A stretch of DNA of 64,000 bases, from positions 1,789,001 to 1,853,000 of the forward strand of contig NZ_JALJWF010000001.1 of the NCBI RefSeq assembly GCF_024168645.1, read 5' to 3'. Numbering within the stretch: position 1 is the stretch's first letter; every line of letters begins with the position of its first letter. This DNA comes from Pseudomonas sp. GGS8. Its GTDB lineage: Bacteria > Pseudomonadota > Gammaproteobacteria > Pseudomonadales > Pseudomonadaceae. Below are positions 36,629 through 46,998 of this stretch, piece after piece. Made by a program: the position numbers and the translations under genes. Under the pieces are notes generated by a model, which worked only from the letters and a program-made list of their open reading frames with translations, was not told where the DNA came from and ran no database searches.

Positions 36629-37549
36629 ATGCAAAAGTTATCCACAGTACTGACAGTCGGGCTTCTGACTCTGGGCAGCGCCTCGGCCTACGCCGAGCAA
36701 AGCTGCGAAACGGTGAAAATGGCCGACCCAGGCTGGAGCGACATCGCCGCCACCAACGCCATCACCGGGTTTCTGCTGGACGGCATGGGCTACAAGGCCA
36801 AGGTCGACACGCTGGCGGTGCCGATCACCTTTGGCGGTCTGAAGGATGGCCAGGTGGACGTCTTCCTCGGCAACTGGATGCCGGCGCAGCAAGGCTTCTA
36901 CGACAAGTTCGTGGCCAACGGCGACGTGACTCAACTGGCGAAGAACCTCGACGGCACCGAGTTCACTCTGGCAGTCCCGGATTACGTTTGGGACGCGGGT
37001 GTGCATAACTTTAATGACTTGAACAAATTCTCCGACAAGTTCGACAAGAAGATCTATGGCATCGGCTCCGGCGCCCCGGCGAACATTTCGCTGCAAGAGA
37101 TCATCAAGAAGAACAACTTCGACATGGGTCAGTGGAAATTGATCGAGTCCAGCGAGCAGGCAATGCTGGCCGAAGTATCCCGCGCCGTGAAGAAACAGAA
37201 GTTCGTGACCTTCCTCGGCTGGACGCCACACCCGATGAACGTGCAGTTGAAAATGCATTACCTGAAGGGCGGCGAGAAGTACTTCGGTGACACCGGCAGC
37301 GTTTATACATTGACCCGCAAAGGTTATGCACAGGCCTGCCCGAACGTCGGCAAACTGCTCACCAACCTGAGCTTTACCCAGGAAATGGAGAACAGCATCA
37401 TGGCCGAAGTGGTGAACAAGAAGGTCAGCAATGCCGACGCGGCCAAGGCGTGGATCAAGGCCAACCCGGTGGTGCTGGATAAATGGCTGGACGGTGTGAA
37501 GACTGTGGACGGGAAGGATGCGTTGCCTGCGGTCAAAGCCAAACTGTAA
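36629..37549 (+). CDS. Choline ABC transporter substrate-binding protein (ChoX/CbcX-like)
   Basis: 306-aa periplasmic binding protein of the glycine betaine/choline (OpuAC) type. A signal peptide (about residues 1-22, ending AYA) is followed by the family start CETVKMADPGWSDIAATNA. The aromatic cage and hinge segments DVFLGNWMPAQ and FLGWTPHPMNVQLKMHYL are conserved. It lies 16 bp after betC with GGGG before its ATG, so it is in the betC operon. No permease or ATPase gene is next to it, so it should feed an ABC core encoded elsewhere. Confidence 0.92.
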   Translation: MQKLSTVLTVGLLTLGSASAYAEQSCETVKMADPGWSDIAATNAITGFLLDGMGYKAKVDTLAVPITFGGLKDGQVDVFLGNWMPAQQGFYDKFVANGDVTQLAKNLDGTEFTLAVPDYVWDAGVHNFNDLNKFSDKFDKKIYGIGSGAPANISLQEIIKKNNFDMGQWKLIESSEQAMLAEVSRAVKKQKFVTFLGWTPHPMNVQLKMHYLKGGEKYFGDTGSVYTLTRKGYAQACPNVGKLLTNLSFTQEMENSIMAEVVNKKVSNADAAKAWIKANPVVLDKWLDGVKTVDGKDALPAVKAKL

Positions 37550-37561
37550 GGTTCGATGACG

Positions 37562-37627
37562 CCATCGCGGGCAAGCCCGCTCCCACAAAGATCACCGCGA
37601 ACCTGTGGGAGCGGGCTTGCCCGCGAA
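37562..37627. repeat. REP-like inverted doublet
   Basis: Two opposed copies of the GCGGGCAAGCCCGC-type REP (37562-37587 and 37603-37627) are separated by 15 bp, between the choline-binding protein gene and the SulP gene. It may limit read-through inside the locus. Confidence 0.88.
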
Positions 37628-37701
37628 TCGGTTGCCGCCCTTGCGCTACCGCATCTGACACACCAACCTGACGCATTTGTAGTCACTCACCGAGAGGACC
37701 C

Positions 37702-39270
37702 ATGGCCTTCCCCAGCCGCCATTCACTCTTTCCCTTCCTGACCTGGTTGCCCCGGCAAACCCGCGCCAGCGTCGGTCGTGATCTGATCGTCGGCCTGAGC
37801 GGCGCGATTCTCGCGTTACCACAATCGATTGCCTACGCCCTGATCGCCGGTCTCCCACCGGAATATGGCTTGTACGCCGCCATTATCCCGGTGCTGATCG
37901 CCTGCCTCTGGGGTTCGTCGTGGCATTTGATCTGCGGTCCTACGGCGGCCATTTCCATCGTTCTGTACGCCAGCGTCAGTCCTCTGGCCGTCCCTGCGTC
38001 ACAGGACTACGTCACGCTGATCCTGCTTTTGACCCTCCTGGCAGGCATTTTCCAGTGGTTGCTGGGTTTGCTGCGATTCGGCGCCCTGGTGAATTTCGTC
38101 TCTCACTCGGTGGTGCTGGGCTTCACCCTCGGCGCGGCGGTGGTGATTGCCATCGGGCAACTGCCGAACCTGCTGGGGCTGGACGTGCCCAACCAGGCCA
38201 CGGCGCTCAACAGTTTGATGATGCTGCTCAATCACCTCGGCGAGGTGGACAAACCCTCGCTGCTATTGGGCCTGGCCACGGTCGTGGTGGGTGTCGTGCT
38301 GAAACTGCTGGTGCCACGCTGGCCGACGCTGTTGATCGCTCTGGTCCTCAGCGGTTTGCTGGTGTGGTTGTGGCCAGCGATGTTCGGTCATGTGAAGCTG
38401 GTCAGCGCGTTTGTCGGGCGGCTGCCGCCCTTCAGCCCGCTACCGCTGGATCTGGACCTGATATTGCGCCTGCTGCCCAGCGCGGTAGCGGTCGGCATGC
38501 TCGGGCTGGTGACGAGCCTGTCAATTGCGCGCTCCTTGTCGGCTCGCTCACAGCAGTTGCTCGACGCCAATCAAGAAGTCCGGGCCCAGGGTTTCTCGAA
38601 CATGGTCGGGGCGTTTTTTTCCGGCTCGCTGTCCGCCGGTTCCTTCACTCGCTCGGGCCTGAGCTACGATGCCGGTGCCTGTTCACCGCTGGCCGGCGTT
38701 TTTTCGGCGCTGTGGGTGGCGCTGTTCGCGATCTTCGGTGCGGCATTGATTGCGCACATCCCGATTCCGGCCATGGCTGGCAGCATCCTTTTGATCGCTT
38801 GGGGATTGGTGGATCATCGCGGCATTCGTGCGTTGTTGCGGGTCAGCCATGCCGAATTCCTGGTCATGACGCTGACCTGTGTCGCGACCCTGTTGCTCGA
38901 GTTGCAGACGGCGATCTACGCCGGGGTGCTGGCGTCGCTGTTCTTCTACCTTAAACGTACCTCGCAACCACGGGTACAGCACTGGCGTGATGGCGACGAA
39001 GACATTCTGAGGGTCGGCGGTTCGATCTTTTTCGGCGCCAGCCATTACCTGCAAGTACGCCTGCAGCGAATGCAAGGCGCACGGGTGGTGATCGAGGCGC
39101 AGCAGATCAACTTCATCGACTACTCAGGGGTGGAAATGCTACACCAGGAGGCGCGACGGCTACTGCGCCAGGATCGCAGCCTGACCCTGCGGCAGGCACG
39201 ACCGCAGGTGGTGGAGGAATTGAGGAAGCTCGAAGGCGCGGAGAAATGCCCGATCCGTTTTGAGGATTGA
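37702..39270 (+). CDS. SulP family sulfate/anion transporter with STAS domain
   Basis: 522-aa SLC26/SulP protein preceded by GAGAGGA. The N-terminal 420 residues hold a 14-helix-type transport domain (GLSGAILALPQSIAYALIAGLPPEYGLYAAIIPVL and GSLSAGSFTRSGLSYDAGACSPLAG). A STAS domain occupies about 440-520 (VVIEAQQINFIDYSGVEMLHQEA). It sits after betC and the choline-binding protein gene. The placement suggests it moves sulfate, either choline-sulfate-derived or for uptake; direction and substrate are inference. The same neighbourhood occurs in other pseudomonads. Confidence 0.88.
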   Translation: MAFPSRHSLFPFLTWLPRQTRASVGRDLIVGLSGAILALPQSIAYALIAGLPPEYGLYAAIIPVLIACLWGSSWHLICGPTAAISIVLYASVSPLAVPASQDYVTLILLLTLLAGIFQWLLGLLRFGALVNFVSHSVVLGFTLGAAVVIAIGQLPNLLGLDVPNQATALNSLMMLLNHLGEVDKPSLLLGLATVVVGVVLKLLVPRWPTLLIALVLSGLLVWLWPAMFGHVKLVSAFVGRLPPFSPLPLDLDLILRLLPSAVAVGMLGLVTSLSIARSLSARSQQLLDANQEVRAQGFSNMVGAFFSGSLSAGSFTRSGLSYDAGACSPLAGVFSALWVALFAIFGAALIAHIPIPAMAGSILLIAWGLVDHRGIRALLRVSHAEFLVMTLTCVATLLLELQTAIYAGVLASLFFYLKRTSQPRVQHWRDGDEDILRVGGSIFFGASHYLQVRLQRMQGARVVIEAQQINFIDYSGVEMLHQEARRLLRQDRSLTLRQARPQVVEELRKLEGAEKCPIRFED

Positions 39271-39292
39271 CCCCCCTGAGATAAACACCGAT

Positions 39293-39403
39293 CTGTGGCG
39301 AGGGGGCTTGCCCCCGTTCGGCCGCGCAGCGGTCGTAGCAGTTTTGGGACGGCTTCGCCATCCAACGGGGCGATGCGGCGTTCCGACAAGCCCCCTCGCC
39401 ACA
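39293..39403. repeat. Palindromic repeat pair, GGGGGCTTGCCCCC type
   Basis: TGTGGCGAGGGGGCTTG at 39294-39310 and its reverse complement CAAGCCCCCTCGCCACA at 39387-39403 flank about 75 bp rich in smaller inverted segments (CCGCGCAGCGG). It is the same family as the copy at 42324-42468, related to the one at 26951. It lies between convergent sulP and aroE. Confidence 0.82.
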
Positions 39404-39408
39404 AAAAA

Positions 39409-40230
39409 CTACAGCGCCAGTTGCCGGCGGAGTTCGGCCAGCACCGGCGCCGTATCCGGGCGCACACCGCGCCACAGATAGAAAGCTTCCGCCGCCTGCT
39501 CAGCCAACATGCCCAAGCCATCCATCGCCACCGCCGCGCCGTGCTCGCTGGCCCAACGGCAGAACGAAGTAGGATCCTTGCCGTACATCATGTCGTAGCA
39601 GACCGTCTTGCCCGGCTCGATCAAACTGCTGGCAATCGGCGGTACATCGCCTGACAGGCTGGCGGACGTGGCGTTGATGATCAGGTCCACCGGCTCGCGC
39701 AACCAATCGAAACCGCTGGCCGACACCGGCCCCAGATCGGCAAACAATTGCGCCAGCAATTCGGCTTTTTCCACCGTGCGGTTGGCAATGATCACCGACG
39801 CCGGTTGCTCCGCCAGCAGCGGCTCCAGCGCGCCGCGCACCGCGCCACCGGCACCCAGCAGCAGGATGCGTTTGCCCGCGAGGCTGAATCCAGCGTTGAC
39901 CGTCAGGTCCCGTACCAGCCCGGCACCATCGGTGTTGTCGCCCAGCAGACTGCCATCGGCCAGTTTGCTCAGGGTATTCACCGCGCCGGCCCGTTGCGCC
40001 CGCAGGGTCAAGCTGTTCGCCAGGCGATAGGCGTCTTCCTTGAACGGCACTGTCACATTCGCCCCACGGCCTTCGCGGAAAAATTCCAGCGCACAGCCGG
40101 AAAAATCGTCGAGGGGCGCCAGCAAGGTGCTGTAGTCCAGTTTCTGCCCGGTCTGCTCGGCGAACAGACGGTGGATCAACGGCGACTTGCTGTGGCCGAT
40201 CGGATTACCGAATACGACGTAACGGTCCAT
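39409..40230 (-). CDS. aroE: Shikimate dehydrogenase AroE
   Basis: 273-aa NADPH-dependent enzyme converting 3-dehydroshikimate to shikimate in aromatic amino-acid synthesis. The substrate-binding N-terminus reads [15 protein letters not shown], with the catalytic Lys in [11 protein letters not shown] (near residue 65) and the Asp in GDNTDGAGL (near 102). The nucleotide-binding loop GAGGAVRG is near residue 126, followed by NRT (NADPH preference). It is 13 bp downstream of hemF on the same strand, so the two are probably co-transcribed. Confidence 0.96.
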   Translation of the reverse strand: MDRYVVFGNPIGHSKSPLIHRLFAEQTGQKLDYSTLLAPLDDFSGCALEFFREGRGANVTVPFKEDAYRLANSLTLRAQRAGAVNTLSKLADGSLLGDNTDGAGLVRDLTVNAGFSLAGKRILLLGAGGAVRGALEPLLAEQPASVIIANRTVEKAELLAQLFADLGPVSASGFDWLREPVDLIINATSASLSGDVPPIASSLIEPGKTVCYDMMYGKDPTSFCRWASEHGAAVAMDGLGMLAEQAAEAFYLWRGVRPDTAPVLAELRRQLAL

Positions 40231-40243
40231 CAGAATTCCTCGT

Positions 40244-41182
<939 letters not shown>

Positions 41183-41258
41183 CTACGCGGCGCTCCATCA
41201 GAGCGGGGGCCGGCGCAAATGGGCCCGTAGCATAACATCGCAGACGAGCCTGCCGCAG

Positions 41259-41272
41259 TTGACGAAGGTCAA
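41259..41272. promoter_or_regulatory. Anr/Dnr-type (FNR-like) box in the hemF-qor intergenic region
   Basis: TTGAC-GAAG-GTCAA is a perfect dyad with the spacing of the Anr consensus (TTGAT-N4-ATCAA, where C/G variants occur). It lies 100 bp upstream of the hemF start and 66 bp upstream of qor. hemF of P. aeruginosa is known to be regulated by Anr and Dnr. Confidence 0.65.
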
Positions 41273-41337
41273 GCTTGGGAGTTCGATAGGGCGCTTGGCG
41301 CTACAACTCTAGAAGCCAAGACCTAAGGAGAGTGCAG

Positions 41338-42315
41338 ATGGCAAAGCGTATCCAGTTCCGCGCCCATGGCGGCCCCGAAGTGCTCGAATACGTGGATTAC
41401 CAACCCGCCGAGCCCGGCCCGCAACAGGTACGCGTGACCAACAAGGCCATCGGCCTGAACTTCATCGATACCTATTACCGCAGCGGTCTTTATGCGCCGC
41501 CAGCCCTGCCATCGGGGCTGGGCGCTGAAGGCGCGGGCGTGGTCGATGCAGTCGGTAGCGCAGTCACCCGCTTCAAGGTGGGCGATCGCGTGGCTTACGG
41601 CAGCGGCCCGTTGGGTGCCTACAGCGACGTGCATGTCTTGCCGGAAGCCAACCTGGTGCACCTGCCAGACGCCATCAGCTTCGAGCAAGCCGCCGGCGTG
41701 ATGCTCAAAGGCCTGACCGTGCAGTACTTGTTGCGTCAGACGTATGAACTCAAGGGCGGCGAAACTATTCTGTTTCACGCCGCGGCCGGCGGCGTCGGGT
41801 CGCTGGCCTGCCAATGGGCCAAGGCCCTGGGGGTGAATCTGATCGGCACGGTCAGTTCAGCGGAAAAAGCGGCCCTGGCGAAAGCCAATGGTGCCTGGGC
41901 GACCATCGATTACAGCCATGAAAACGTCGCACAACGCGTGCTGGAATTGACCGACGGTAATAAAGTCCCGGTGGTGTACGACGGCGTAGGCAAAGATACC
42001 TGGCTGACGTCGCTCGACAGCGTTGCCCCGCGAGGGCTGGTGGTGAGCTTTGGCAATGCTTCGGGCGCAGTAGAGGGAGTGAACCTGGGGATTCTCGCGG
42101 CTAAGGGTTCGCTGTACGTGACCCGGCCGACGCTGGCGACCTACGCCAACAATGCTGAAAACCTGCAACGCATGGCTGATGAACTGTTCGAGATGATCAT
42201 CAGCGGCAAGCTGAAGGTGGACATCAGCCAGCGGTATCCACTGGCTGATGCGGCGAAGGCGCAAACCGAGTTGTCGGCGCGGCGTACGACTGGCTCGACG
42301 ATTCTGTTGCCTTGA
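41338..42315 (+). CDS. qor: NADPH:quinone reductase (QOR family)
   Basis: 325-aa zinc-independent medium-chain dehydrogenase. The ATG at 41338 (MAKRIQFRAHGGPEV) follows AAGGAGAG. Family features are NFIDTYYRSGLY, GLGAEGAGVVDAVG near residues 60-73, the Rossmann loop AAAGGVGSLACQWAKALG near 149-166, and YDGVGKDTW. The Cys/His ligands of zinc alcohol dehydrogenases are absent, which supports the quinone reductase assignment. It reduces quinones with NADPH, in the cytoplasm. Divergent from hemF. Confidence 0.92.
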   Translation: MAKRIQFRAHGGPEVLEYVDYQPAEPGPQQVRVTNKAIGLNFIDTYYRSGLYAPPALPSGLGAEGAGVVDAVGSAVTRFKVGDRVAYGSGPLGAYSDVHVLPEANLVHLPDAISFEQAAGVMLKGLTVQYLLRQTYELKGGETILFHAAAGGVGSLACQWAKALGVNLIGTVSSAEKAALAKANGAWATIDYSHENVAQRVLELTDGNKVPVVYDGVGKDTWLTSLDSVAPRGLVVSFGNASGAVEGVNLGILAAKGSLYVTRPTLATYANNAENLQRMADELFEMIISGKLKVDISQRYPLADAAKAQTELSARRTTGSTILLP

Positions 42316-42323
42316 CACCAGAT

Positions 42324-42468
42324 TGTGGCGAGGGGGCTTGCCCCCGTCGGACTGCGCAGCAGTCCCCAACCCGATGATGCGGCCTGCCAGTTAGAACGCA
42401 TCGCTCATTGGCGGGCGCTTCGCACCCGAACGGGGCGGTGCGGCGCTCCGACAAGCCCCCTCGCCACA
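42324..42468. repeat. Palindromic repeat pair, GGGGGCTTGCCCCC type
   Basis: TGTGGCGAGGGGGCTTG at 42324-42340 is matched by its reverse complement CAAGCCCCCTCGCCACA at 42452-42468 around about 110 bp containing GACTGCGCAGCAGTC and similar dyads. It lies between the convergent qor and tsaC genes, and the outer arms equal those at 39294 and 39387. Confidence 0.82.
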
Positions 42469-43026
42469 TTAATCCGGGCGCACCACATGGCCGGTAGCCA
42501 GATCGCGAATCACGCTCGGGTTTTTACGCCCGCCCAGATGGCCACCGAGCACATAATCAACCTGCCCCCGGAAATACTGCTCCACGCGAATCCGCGTCCG
42601 TGCCGCCGGCCGGCCCTGAGGGTTCGCCGAGGTCGACACCAACGGCCCGACCAACGCACACAAATCCCGCACCACTGGGTGATCGCTGACCCGCAACGCC
42701 ACAGTTTCATGCACACCGGTAATCCACTGCGGCAACATATTCTGATGCGGCACCAGCCAGGTGTTGGGACCCGGCCAAGTGCTGGCCATGCGATCCATCC
42801 ACAGTTCAGGGAAGTCTTCGAAGAGGAAGTCGAACTGACGGATATTGTCGGCCACCAGAATCAGGCCTTTATCCACAGACCGTCCCTTGATCAGCAACAG
42901 CCGATCCACCGCGTCTTCGTTCCACGGGTCGCAACCCAGGCCCCAGACAGCTTCGGTTGGGTAGGCAATGACCGCCCCGGCGCGAATTTCTCGTGCGGCT
43001 TGTTGCACACGCCAACTGTTAACCAT
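42469..43026 (-). CDS. tsaC: Threonylcarbamoyl-AMP synthase TsaC (YrdC/Sua5 family)
   Basis: 185-aa enzyme that makes threonylcarbamoyl-AMP from threonine, bicarbonate and ATP, for the t6A37 modification of ANN-decoding tRNAs. The YrdC domain fills the protein: [17 protein letters not shown] near residues 18-34, [15 protein letters not shown] near 48-62, [10 protein letters not shown] near 89-98, [10 protein letters not shown] and [14 protein letters not shown]. It is short, without the Sua5 C-terminal domain, so TsaC is the right name. It lies 54 bp downstream of dprA on the same strand. Confidence 0.95.
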   Translation of the reverse strand: MVNSWRVQQAAREIRAGAVIAYPTEAVWGLGCDPWNEDAVDRLLLIKGRSVDKGLILVADNIRQFDFLFEDFPELWMDRMASTWPGPNTWLVPHQNMLPQWITGVHETVALRVSDHPVVRDLCALVGPLVSTSANPQGRPAARTRIRVEQYFRGQVDYVLGGHLGGRKNPSVIRDLATGHVVRPD

Positions 43027-43080
43027 GAAAAACTCTCCGGAATAAGGCTCTGCGCAGTTTACCGATCTTCCTTATAAAAC

Positions 43081-44187
43081 CTAGCTTACCCGCGCAAACC
43101 ATCGGCCGCTCTCACAGACCGCCCGGCCGTCCATCTCAAGCTCCGTCAGCGCCGCCAGCACTTTCGACAAGGCCCAGCCGCTGGTGACCGACAAGGCTTC
43201 GCTGGTATGAGGCGCCGCGTGGAGCAACACGAGCAGTGGATGAGTCACCGTCGTTTGCGGCGCTTCTGTGGATAACGGCAACCGTTGCCAGCCGCGCAAG
43301 GCCTCAAGGATGTGCTCGATGGTTTCCACCAGCACCGCACCGTCGCGAATCAGTTGATGGCAACCCTTTGCGCCAGGGTGGTGGATCGACCCTGGAATCG
43401 CATACACCTCACGCCCCTGTTCCGCCGCAAGCCTCGCGGTGATCAATGAACCGCTGGTGACGCTTGCCTCAACCACCAGCACGCCAAGGGACAAACCGCT
43501 GATAATTCGATTGCGCCGGGGGAAGTTGCTCGGGGAAGGGCCGGCGTCCAGCGGGAACTCCGAAAGTACCGCGCTTCCCGAGGCGATCATAGCGTCCGCC
43601 AGTCGTCGATTACGCTGTGGATAAAAATTTTCAAGCCCCGTGCCAAGCACCCCTACCGTTTGCCCGCCAACATCCAGAGCCGCCTGATGCGCGGCGGCAT
43701 CGATACCCAGGGCCAGACCGCTGGTGATGACAAAACCGGCGCCGGCCAGACTGCGGGAAAACGCAGTGGCGGTGTCCATGCCCGGTCGCGACGCGCGACG
43801 ACTGCCGACCATCGCCAACTGCGGTTTTTCCAGAATGCCCGGATCGCCGGCGACGAATAACAGCGGCGGCGCATCACTGATTTGCGCCAACAGCGCGGGG
43901 TAGTCCGGTTGGTCCCACATCAGTAAATGCTGGCCCGGATGCTCTAGCCAGGCCAATGCGTGGCTGGCGCCATCACGAATTTCACTGGAGCGCCGGGCCT
44001 GCGCACAAGCGAGAGGCAAGCCCAACGCACGCCAGGCACTGGCCGGCGCGCTGATGGCTTTGGAGGCAGAGCCGAAGGCTTCAAGCAACTTCTTGAAACG
44101 CGCCGGACCGAGTTCGGGCAAAAGGTGCAGGCGTAAACGGGCTTCCAGTTCCGCAGGGGAAACGGACGTACAGGCAGACAGCGACAT
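43081..44187 (-). CDS. dprA: DNA processing protein DprA (Smf)
   Basis: 368-aa DNA-binding protein that loads RecA on incoming single-stranded DNA during natural transformation. The N-terminal SAM-like region is followed by the Rossmann-like DprA domain with VGSRRASRPGMDTA near residue 130, TSGLALGIDAAAHQAAL near 160, and YPQRNRRLADAMIASGSAVLSEFP, FPRRNRIISGLS and GALITARLAAEQGREVYAIPG-type segments (here GSLITARLAAEQ). The C-terminal 60 residues form a winged-helix (DML1-like) domain. It sits between the LysM gene and tsaC, as in other pseudomonads. Confidence 0.95.
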   Translation of the reverse strand: MSLSACTSVSPAELEARLRLHLLPELGPARFKKLLEAFGSASKAISAPASAWRALGLPLACAQARRSSEIRDGASHALAWLEHPGQHLLMWDQPDYPALLAQISDAPPLLFVAGDPGILEKPQLAMVGSRRASRPGMDTATAFSRSLAGAGFVITSGLALGIDAAAHQAALDVGGQTVGVLGTGLENFYPQRNRRLADAMIASGSAVLSEFPLDAGPSPSNFPRRNRIISGLSLGVLVVEASVTSGSLITARLAAEQGREVYAIPGSIHHPGAKGCHQLIRDGAVLVETIEHILEALRGWQRLPLSTEAPQTTVTHPLLVLLHAAPHTSEALSVTSGWALSKVLAALTELEMDGRAVCESGRWFARVS

Positions 44188-44268
44188 GGATCATCCTTGA
44201 TCGTTATAAAGTCCCGTCGAATCGGGAATAAGCTGTGGATAACTCTGTTGGTAACTTGTGGAGCGTGT

Positions 44269-45294
44269 TTAAGGATTGCGCACCTTGTCCATCACCGCCA
44301 AGGAGCGCGATGCGTTTAGCACCAGCCCGTAGCTGAGCTTGTCATAGGTGCGGAATACCATCAGCAGACCGGCCCGTTCGTCGGGGATTTTCAAGAGTTG
44401 ACCGGTGATCCGGTCACGCACGGTTTCACCGGTCTTCATCACCACCAGCACATTGCCTTCGGCCAGGCCATCGCGCTGCCCTTTGTTCAGCGTGACGACA
44501 TCCAGTGCGCCAATCTGGGTGACCCCACGCGGTACATCGATGATCAGGCCATTGATGTCGGTGGTTGGCGCACTGGGCATGAAGGTCGAATTGATCGAGC
44601 GTTCTTCGCTGCTGAACAGCCGGTCGCCGAGTCGCACCTCCTGAGTGGTGCGCTGCAGGGCCAGGGTGGCGACGTCGCCTTCAGTGGCAATGATCTCGCC
44701 GCCGCCGATGTCGTCGGCGTTGATCCCCAGGAACTCCTTGCTCTGCGGATCGATGTAGACCTTGCCCTGACGGAAGATGCCGTAGACCGGTTGTGCCGGA
44801 TCGAAATGGCCGCGCGCGAATATTCGATCGCCAGTGCCGCTGAGCACCCGTTCGGCATCACCGGCAACGATGTAGGGCGCTTTGTCGAAATCCTCGACCT
44901 TGTCGACGATGCGATTGCTCAACAGAAAGCTGTTGATCGATTTCAGCGGAATGCTCGGGATGGCGTCCGCCACCGGCGAACTGCGAATGCGTGGCGACAG
45001 CTTGATGGTGCCCCGGGAAGCGCCGCGATTGAGGGTCAGGCGTGGCTGACCGTTGACGTAGACCAGCGACAGCGTATCGCCGGGATAGATGAGATTGGGG
45101 TTTTCGATCTGCGGATTGGCTTGCCACAGCTGCGGCCACTGCCACGGCTCACGCAGGTATTTTCCGGAAATGTCCCAGAGTGTGTCCCCTGCCACCACGG
45201 TGTAGCGCTGTGGAAAACCTTCCCTGAGTTGCACTTGCCCATGCGCAAAACCGGCCGAGGCCAGAAGGAGCAAGGCGAGTAGTGATTTCCTCAT
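44269..45294 (-). CDS. LysM peptidoglycan-binding domain protein
   Basis: 341-aa exported protein. The ATG at 45294 ([19 protein letters not shown]) gives a standard signal peptide ending near residue 19; a longer upstream reading is rejected. A single LysM domain follows directly ([18 protein letters not shown]...[13 protein letters not shown], about residues 28-78), binding peptidoglycan. The remaining 250 residues include beta-rich sequence found in this conserved family beside dprA and def. It is divergent from def, with 167 bp between starts. The enzymatic role, if any, is unknown. Confidence 0.9.
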   Translation of the reverse strand: MRKSLLALLLLASAGFAHGQVQLREGFPQRYTVVAGDTLWDISGKYLREPWQWPQLWQANPQIENPNLIYPGDTLSLVYVNGQPRLTLNRGASRGTIKLSPRIRSSPVADAIPSIPLKSINSFLLSNRIVDKVEDFDKAPYIVAGDAERVLSGTGDRIFARGHFDPAQPVYGIFRQGKVYIDPQSKEFLGINADDIGGGEIIATEGDVATLALQRTTQEVRLGDRLFSSEERSINSTFMPSAPTTDINGLIIDVPRGVTQIGALDVVTLNKGQRDGLAEGNVLVVMKTGETVRDRITGQLLKIPDERAGLLMVFRTYDKLSYGLVLNASRSLAVMDKVRNP

Positions 45295-45461
45295 GCAGTG
45301 AATCCCTTTATTATGTACGTTCGCGTGAAACGCCAGAGCCCTCGTGGCTCGCTTCCTGCTCATTTGAAAAGCGGGAAGCTACGTTCACAACGGTAGCCTG
45401 CATCTTCGGACTCGCCAGGCCATCGACCCGACTTTACCTCACACGTGCAGCAATTAAGCTT

Positions 45462-45968
45462 ATGGCCATTTTAGACATCCTCGAATTTCCCGATTCGCGC
45501 CTGCGCACTATCGCCAAACCAGTGGCCGTAGTGGACGACGAAGTGCGTCAGTTGGTCGATGACATGTTTGAAACAATGTATGAAGCGCCAGGCATCGGCC
45601 TCGCCGCGACCCAGGTCAACGTGCACAAACGTATCGTCGTGATGGACCTCTCCGAAGACCGCAGCGAACCGCGGGTGTTCATCAACCCTGAGTTCGAAAC
45701 CCTGACCGACGAGATGGGCCAGTACCAGGAAGGCTGCCTCTCGGTGCCGGGCTTCTACGAAAACGTCGATCGCCCGCAAAAGGTCAAGATCAAGGCCCTG
45801 GACCGCGACGGTCAGCCTTACGAACTGATCGCTGAAGGCCTGCTCGCGGTGTGCATCCAGCATGAATGCGACCACCTCAACGGCAAGTTGTTCGTCGATT
45901 ACCTGTCCACGCTCAAACGCGACCGGATCAAGAAGAAACTGGAAAAGCTCCACCGCCAGAACGCTTGA
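45462..45968 (+). CDS. def: Peptide deformylase
   Basis: 168-aa metalloenzyme removing the N-formyl group from nascent proteins. The start [18 protein letters not shown] at 45462 gives the usual length. The three family motifs are intact: GIGLAATQ (near residues 44-51), EGCLS (metal Cys near 91) and QHECDHLNG (metal His pair near 133-137, catalytic Glu). It is first in the def-fmt-rsmB-trkA cluster, but a terminator follows it, so downstream genes may also have their own promoter. Confidence 0.97.
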   Translation: MAILDILEFPDSRLRTIAKPVAVVDDEVRQLVDDMFETMYEAPGIGLAATQVNVHKRIVVMDLSEDRSEPRVFINPEFETLTDEMGQYQEGCLSVPGFYENVDRPQKVKIKALDRDGQPYELIAEGLLAVCIQHECDHLNGKLFVDYLSTLKRDRIKKKLEKLHRQNA

Positions 45969-45980
45969 TGCCCCTCTTTC

Positions 45981-46006
45981 AAAGGCTTGCTGCGGCAAGC
46001 CTTTTT
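45981..46006 (+). terminator. Intrinsic terminator between def and fmt
   Basis: AAAGGCTTGC-TGCG-GCAAGCCTTT is a perfect 10-bp stem merging into a T-run (CTTTTTCTTTT), 12 bp after the def stop. It should end or attenuate def transcripts. Confidence 0.8.
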
Positions 46007-46038
46007 CTTTTCAAGATGCTTTGCAATCGAGAGCTTCC

Positions 46039-46998
46039 ATGACTGAGCCACTGCGCATTGTCTTTGCCGGCACCCCGGAATTCGCCGCCGAACACCTCAA
46101 GGCCCTGCTGGGCAGTCCTTACGAGATCGTTGCGGTCTACACCCAACCGGACCGTCCGGCAGGTCGTGGGCAGAAGCTGATGCCGAGCCCGGTCAAGCAG
46201 TTAGCGCTGGAGCACAACATCCCGGTGTTGCAACCACCGACCCTGCGCAATGCCGACGCCCAGGCGGAACTGGCCGCGCTGAAGCCGGATTTGATGGTGG
46301 TAGTCGCCTATGGCCTGATCCTGCCGCAAGTGGTGCTGGATATTCCGCGCCTCGGTTGCATCAACAGCCACGCCTCCTTGCTGCCACGCTGGCGCGGTGC
46401 GGCGCCGATCCAGCGCGCCGTCGAAGCGGGCGACAGTGAAAGCGGCGTGACCGTGATGCGCATGGAAGCCGGCCTTGATACCGGGCCGATGCTGCTCAAA
46501 GTCACCACGCCAATCAGCGCCGAAGACACCGGCGGCAGCCTCCACGATCGCCTCGCAGAGATGGGCCCACCCGCCGTGGTTCAGGCGATCGCCGGCCTGG
46601 CGGCGGGCACACTGGAAGGCGAAGTGCAGGACGACAGCCTCGCCACCTATGCACACAAATTGAACAAAGACGAAGCGCGCATCGACTGGAACCGCCCGGC
46701 GGTTGAACTGGAGCGTCTGGTTCGCGCCTTCAATCCATGGCCGATCTGCCACAGCACGCTGAACGGCGAAGCGCTGAAAGTGTTGGCCGCAAGCCTGGCC
46801 GAAGGGCAGGGCGCGCCGGGTGAAATCCTCAGCGCCAGCAAGGACGGCTTGATCGTCGCCTGCGGTGAACAGGCGTTGTGTCTGACCCGTCTGCAATTAC
46901 CCGGCGGCAAAGCACTGAACTTCAGCGATTTGTTCAACAGCCGTCGTGAGAAATTCGCCGTCGGCACCGTCCTCGGTCAAACGGCAGACGCTCAATGA
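46039..46998 (+). CDS. fmt: Methionyl-tRNA formyltransferase
   Basis: 319-aa enzyme that formylates Met-tRNAfMet using 10-formyl-THF. The ATG at 46039 ([20 protein letters not shown]) follows GAGAG. The N-terminal formyltransferase fold has [20 protein letters not shown], the catalytic [18 protein letters not shown] (Asn and His near 107-109) and LDTGPML with the catalytic Asp. The C-terminal OB-like domain (about 205-319) binds tRNA. Its stop overlaps the rsmB start (ATGA). Confidence 0.97.
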   Translation: MTEPLRIVFAGTPEFAAEHLKALLGSPYEIVAVYTQPDRPAGRGQKLMPSPVKQLALEHNIPVLQPPTLRNADAQAELAALKPDLMVVVAYGLILPQVVLDIPRLGCINSHASLLPRWRGAAPIQRAVEAGDSESGVTVMRMEAGLDTGPMLLKVTTPISAEDTGGSLHDRLAEMGPPAVVQAIAGLAAGTLEGEVQDDSLATYAHKLNKDEARIDWNRPAVELERLVRAFNPWPICHSTLNGEALKVLAASLAEGQGAPGEILSASKDGLIVACGEQALCLTRLQLPGGKALNFSDLFNSRREKFAVGTVLGQTADAQ

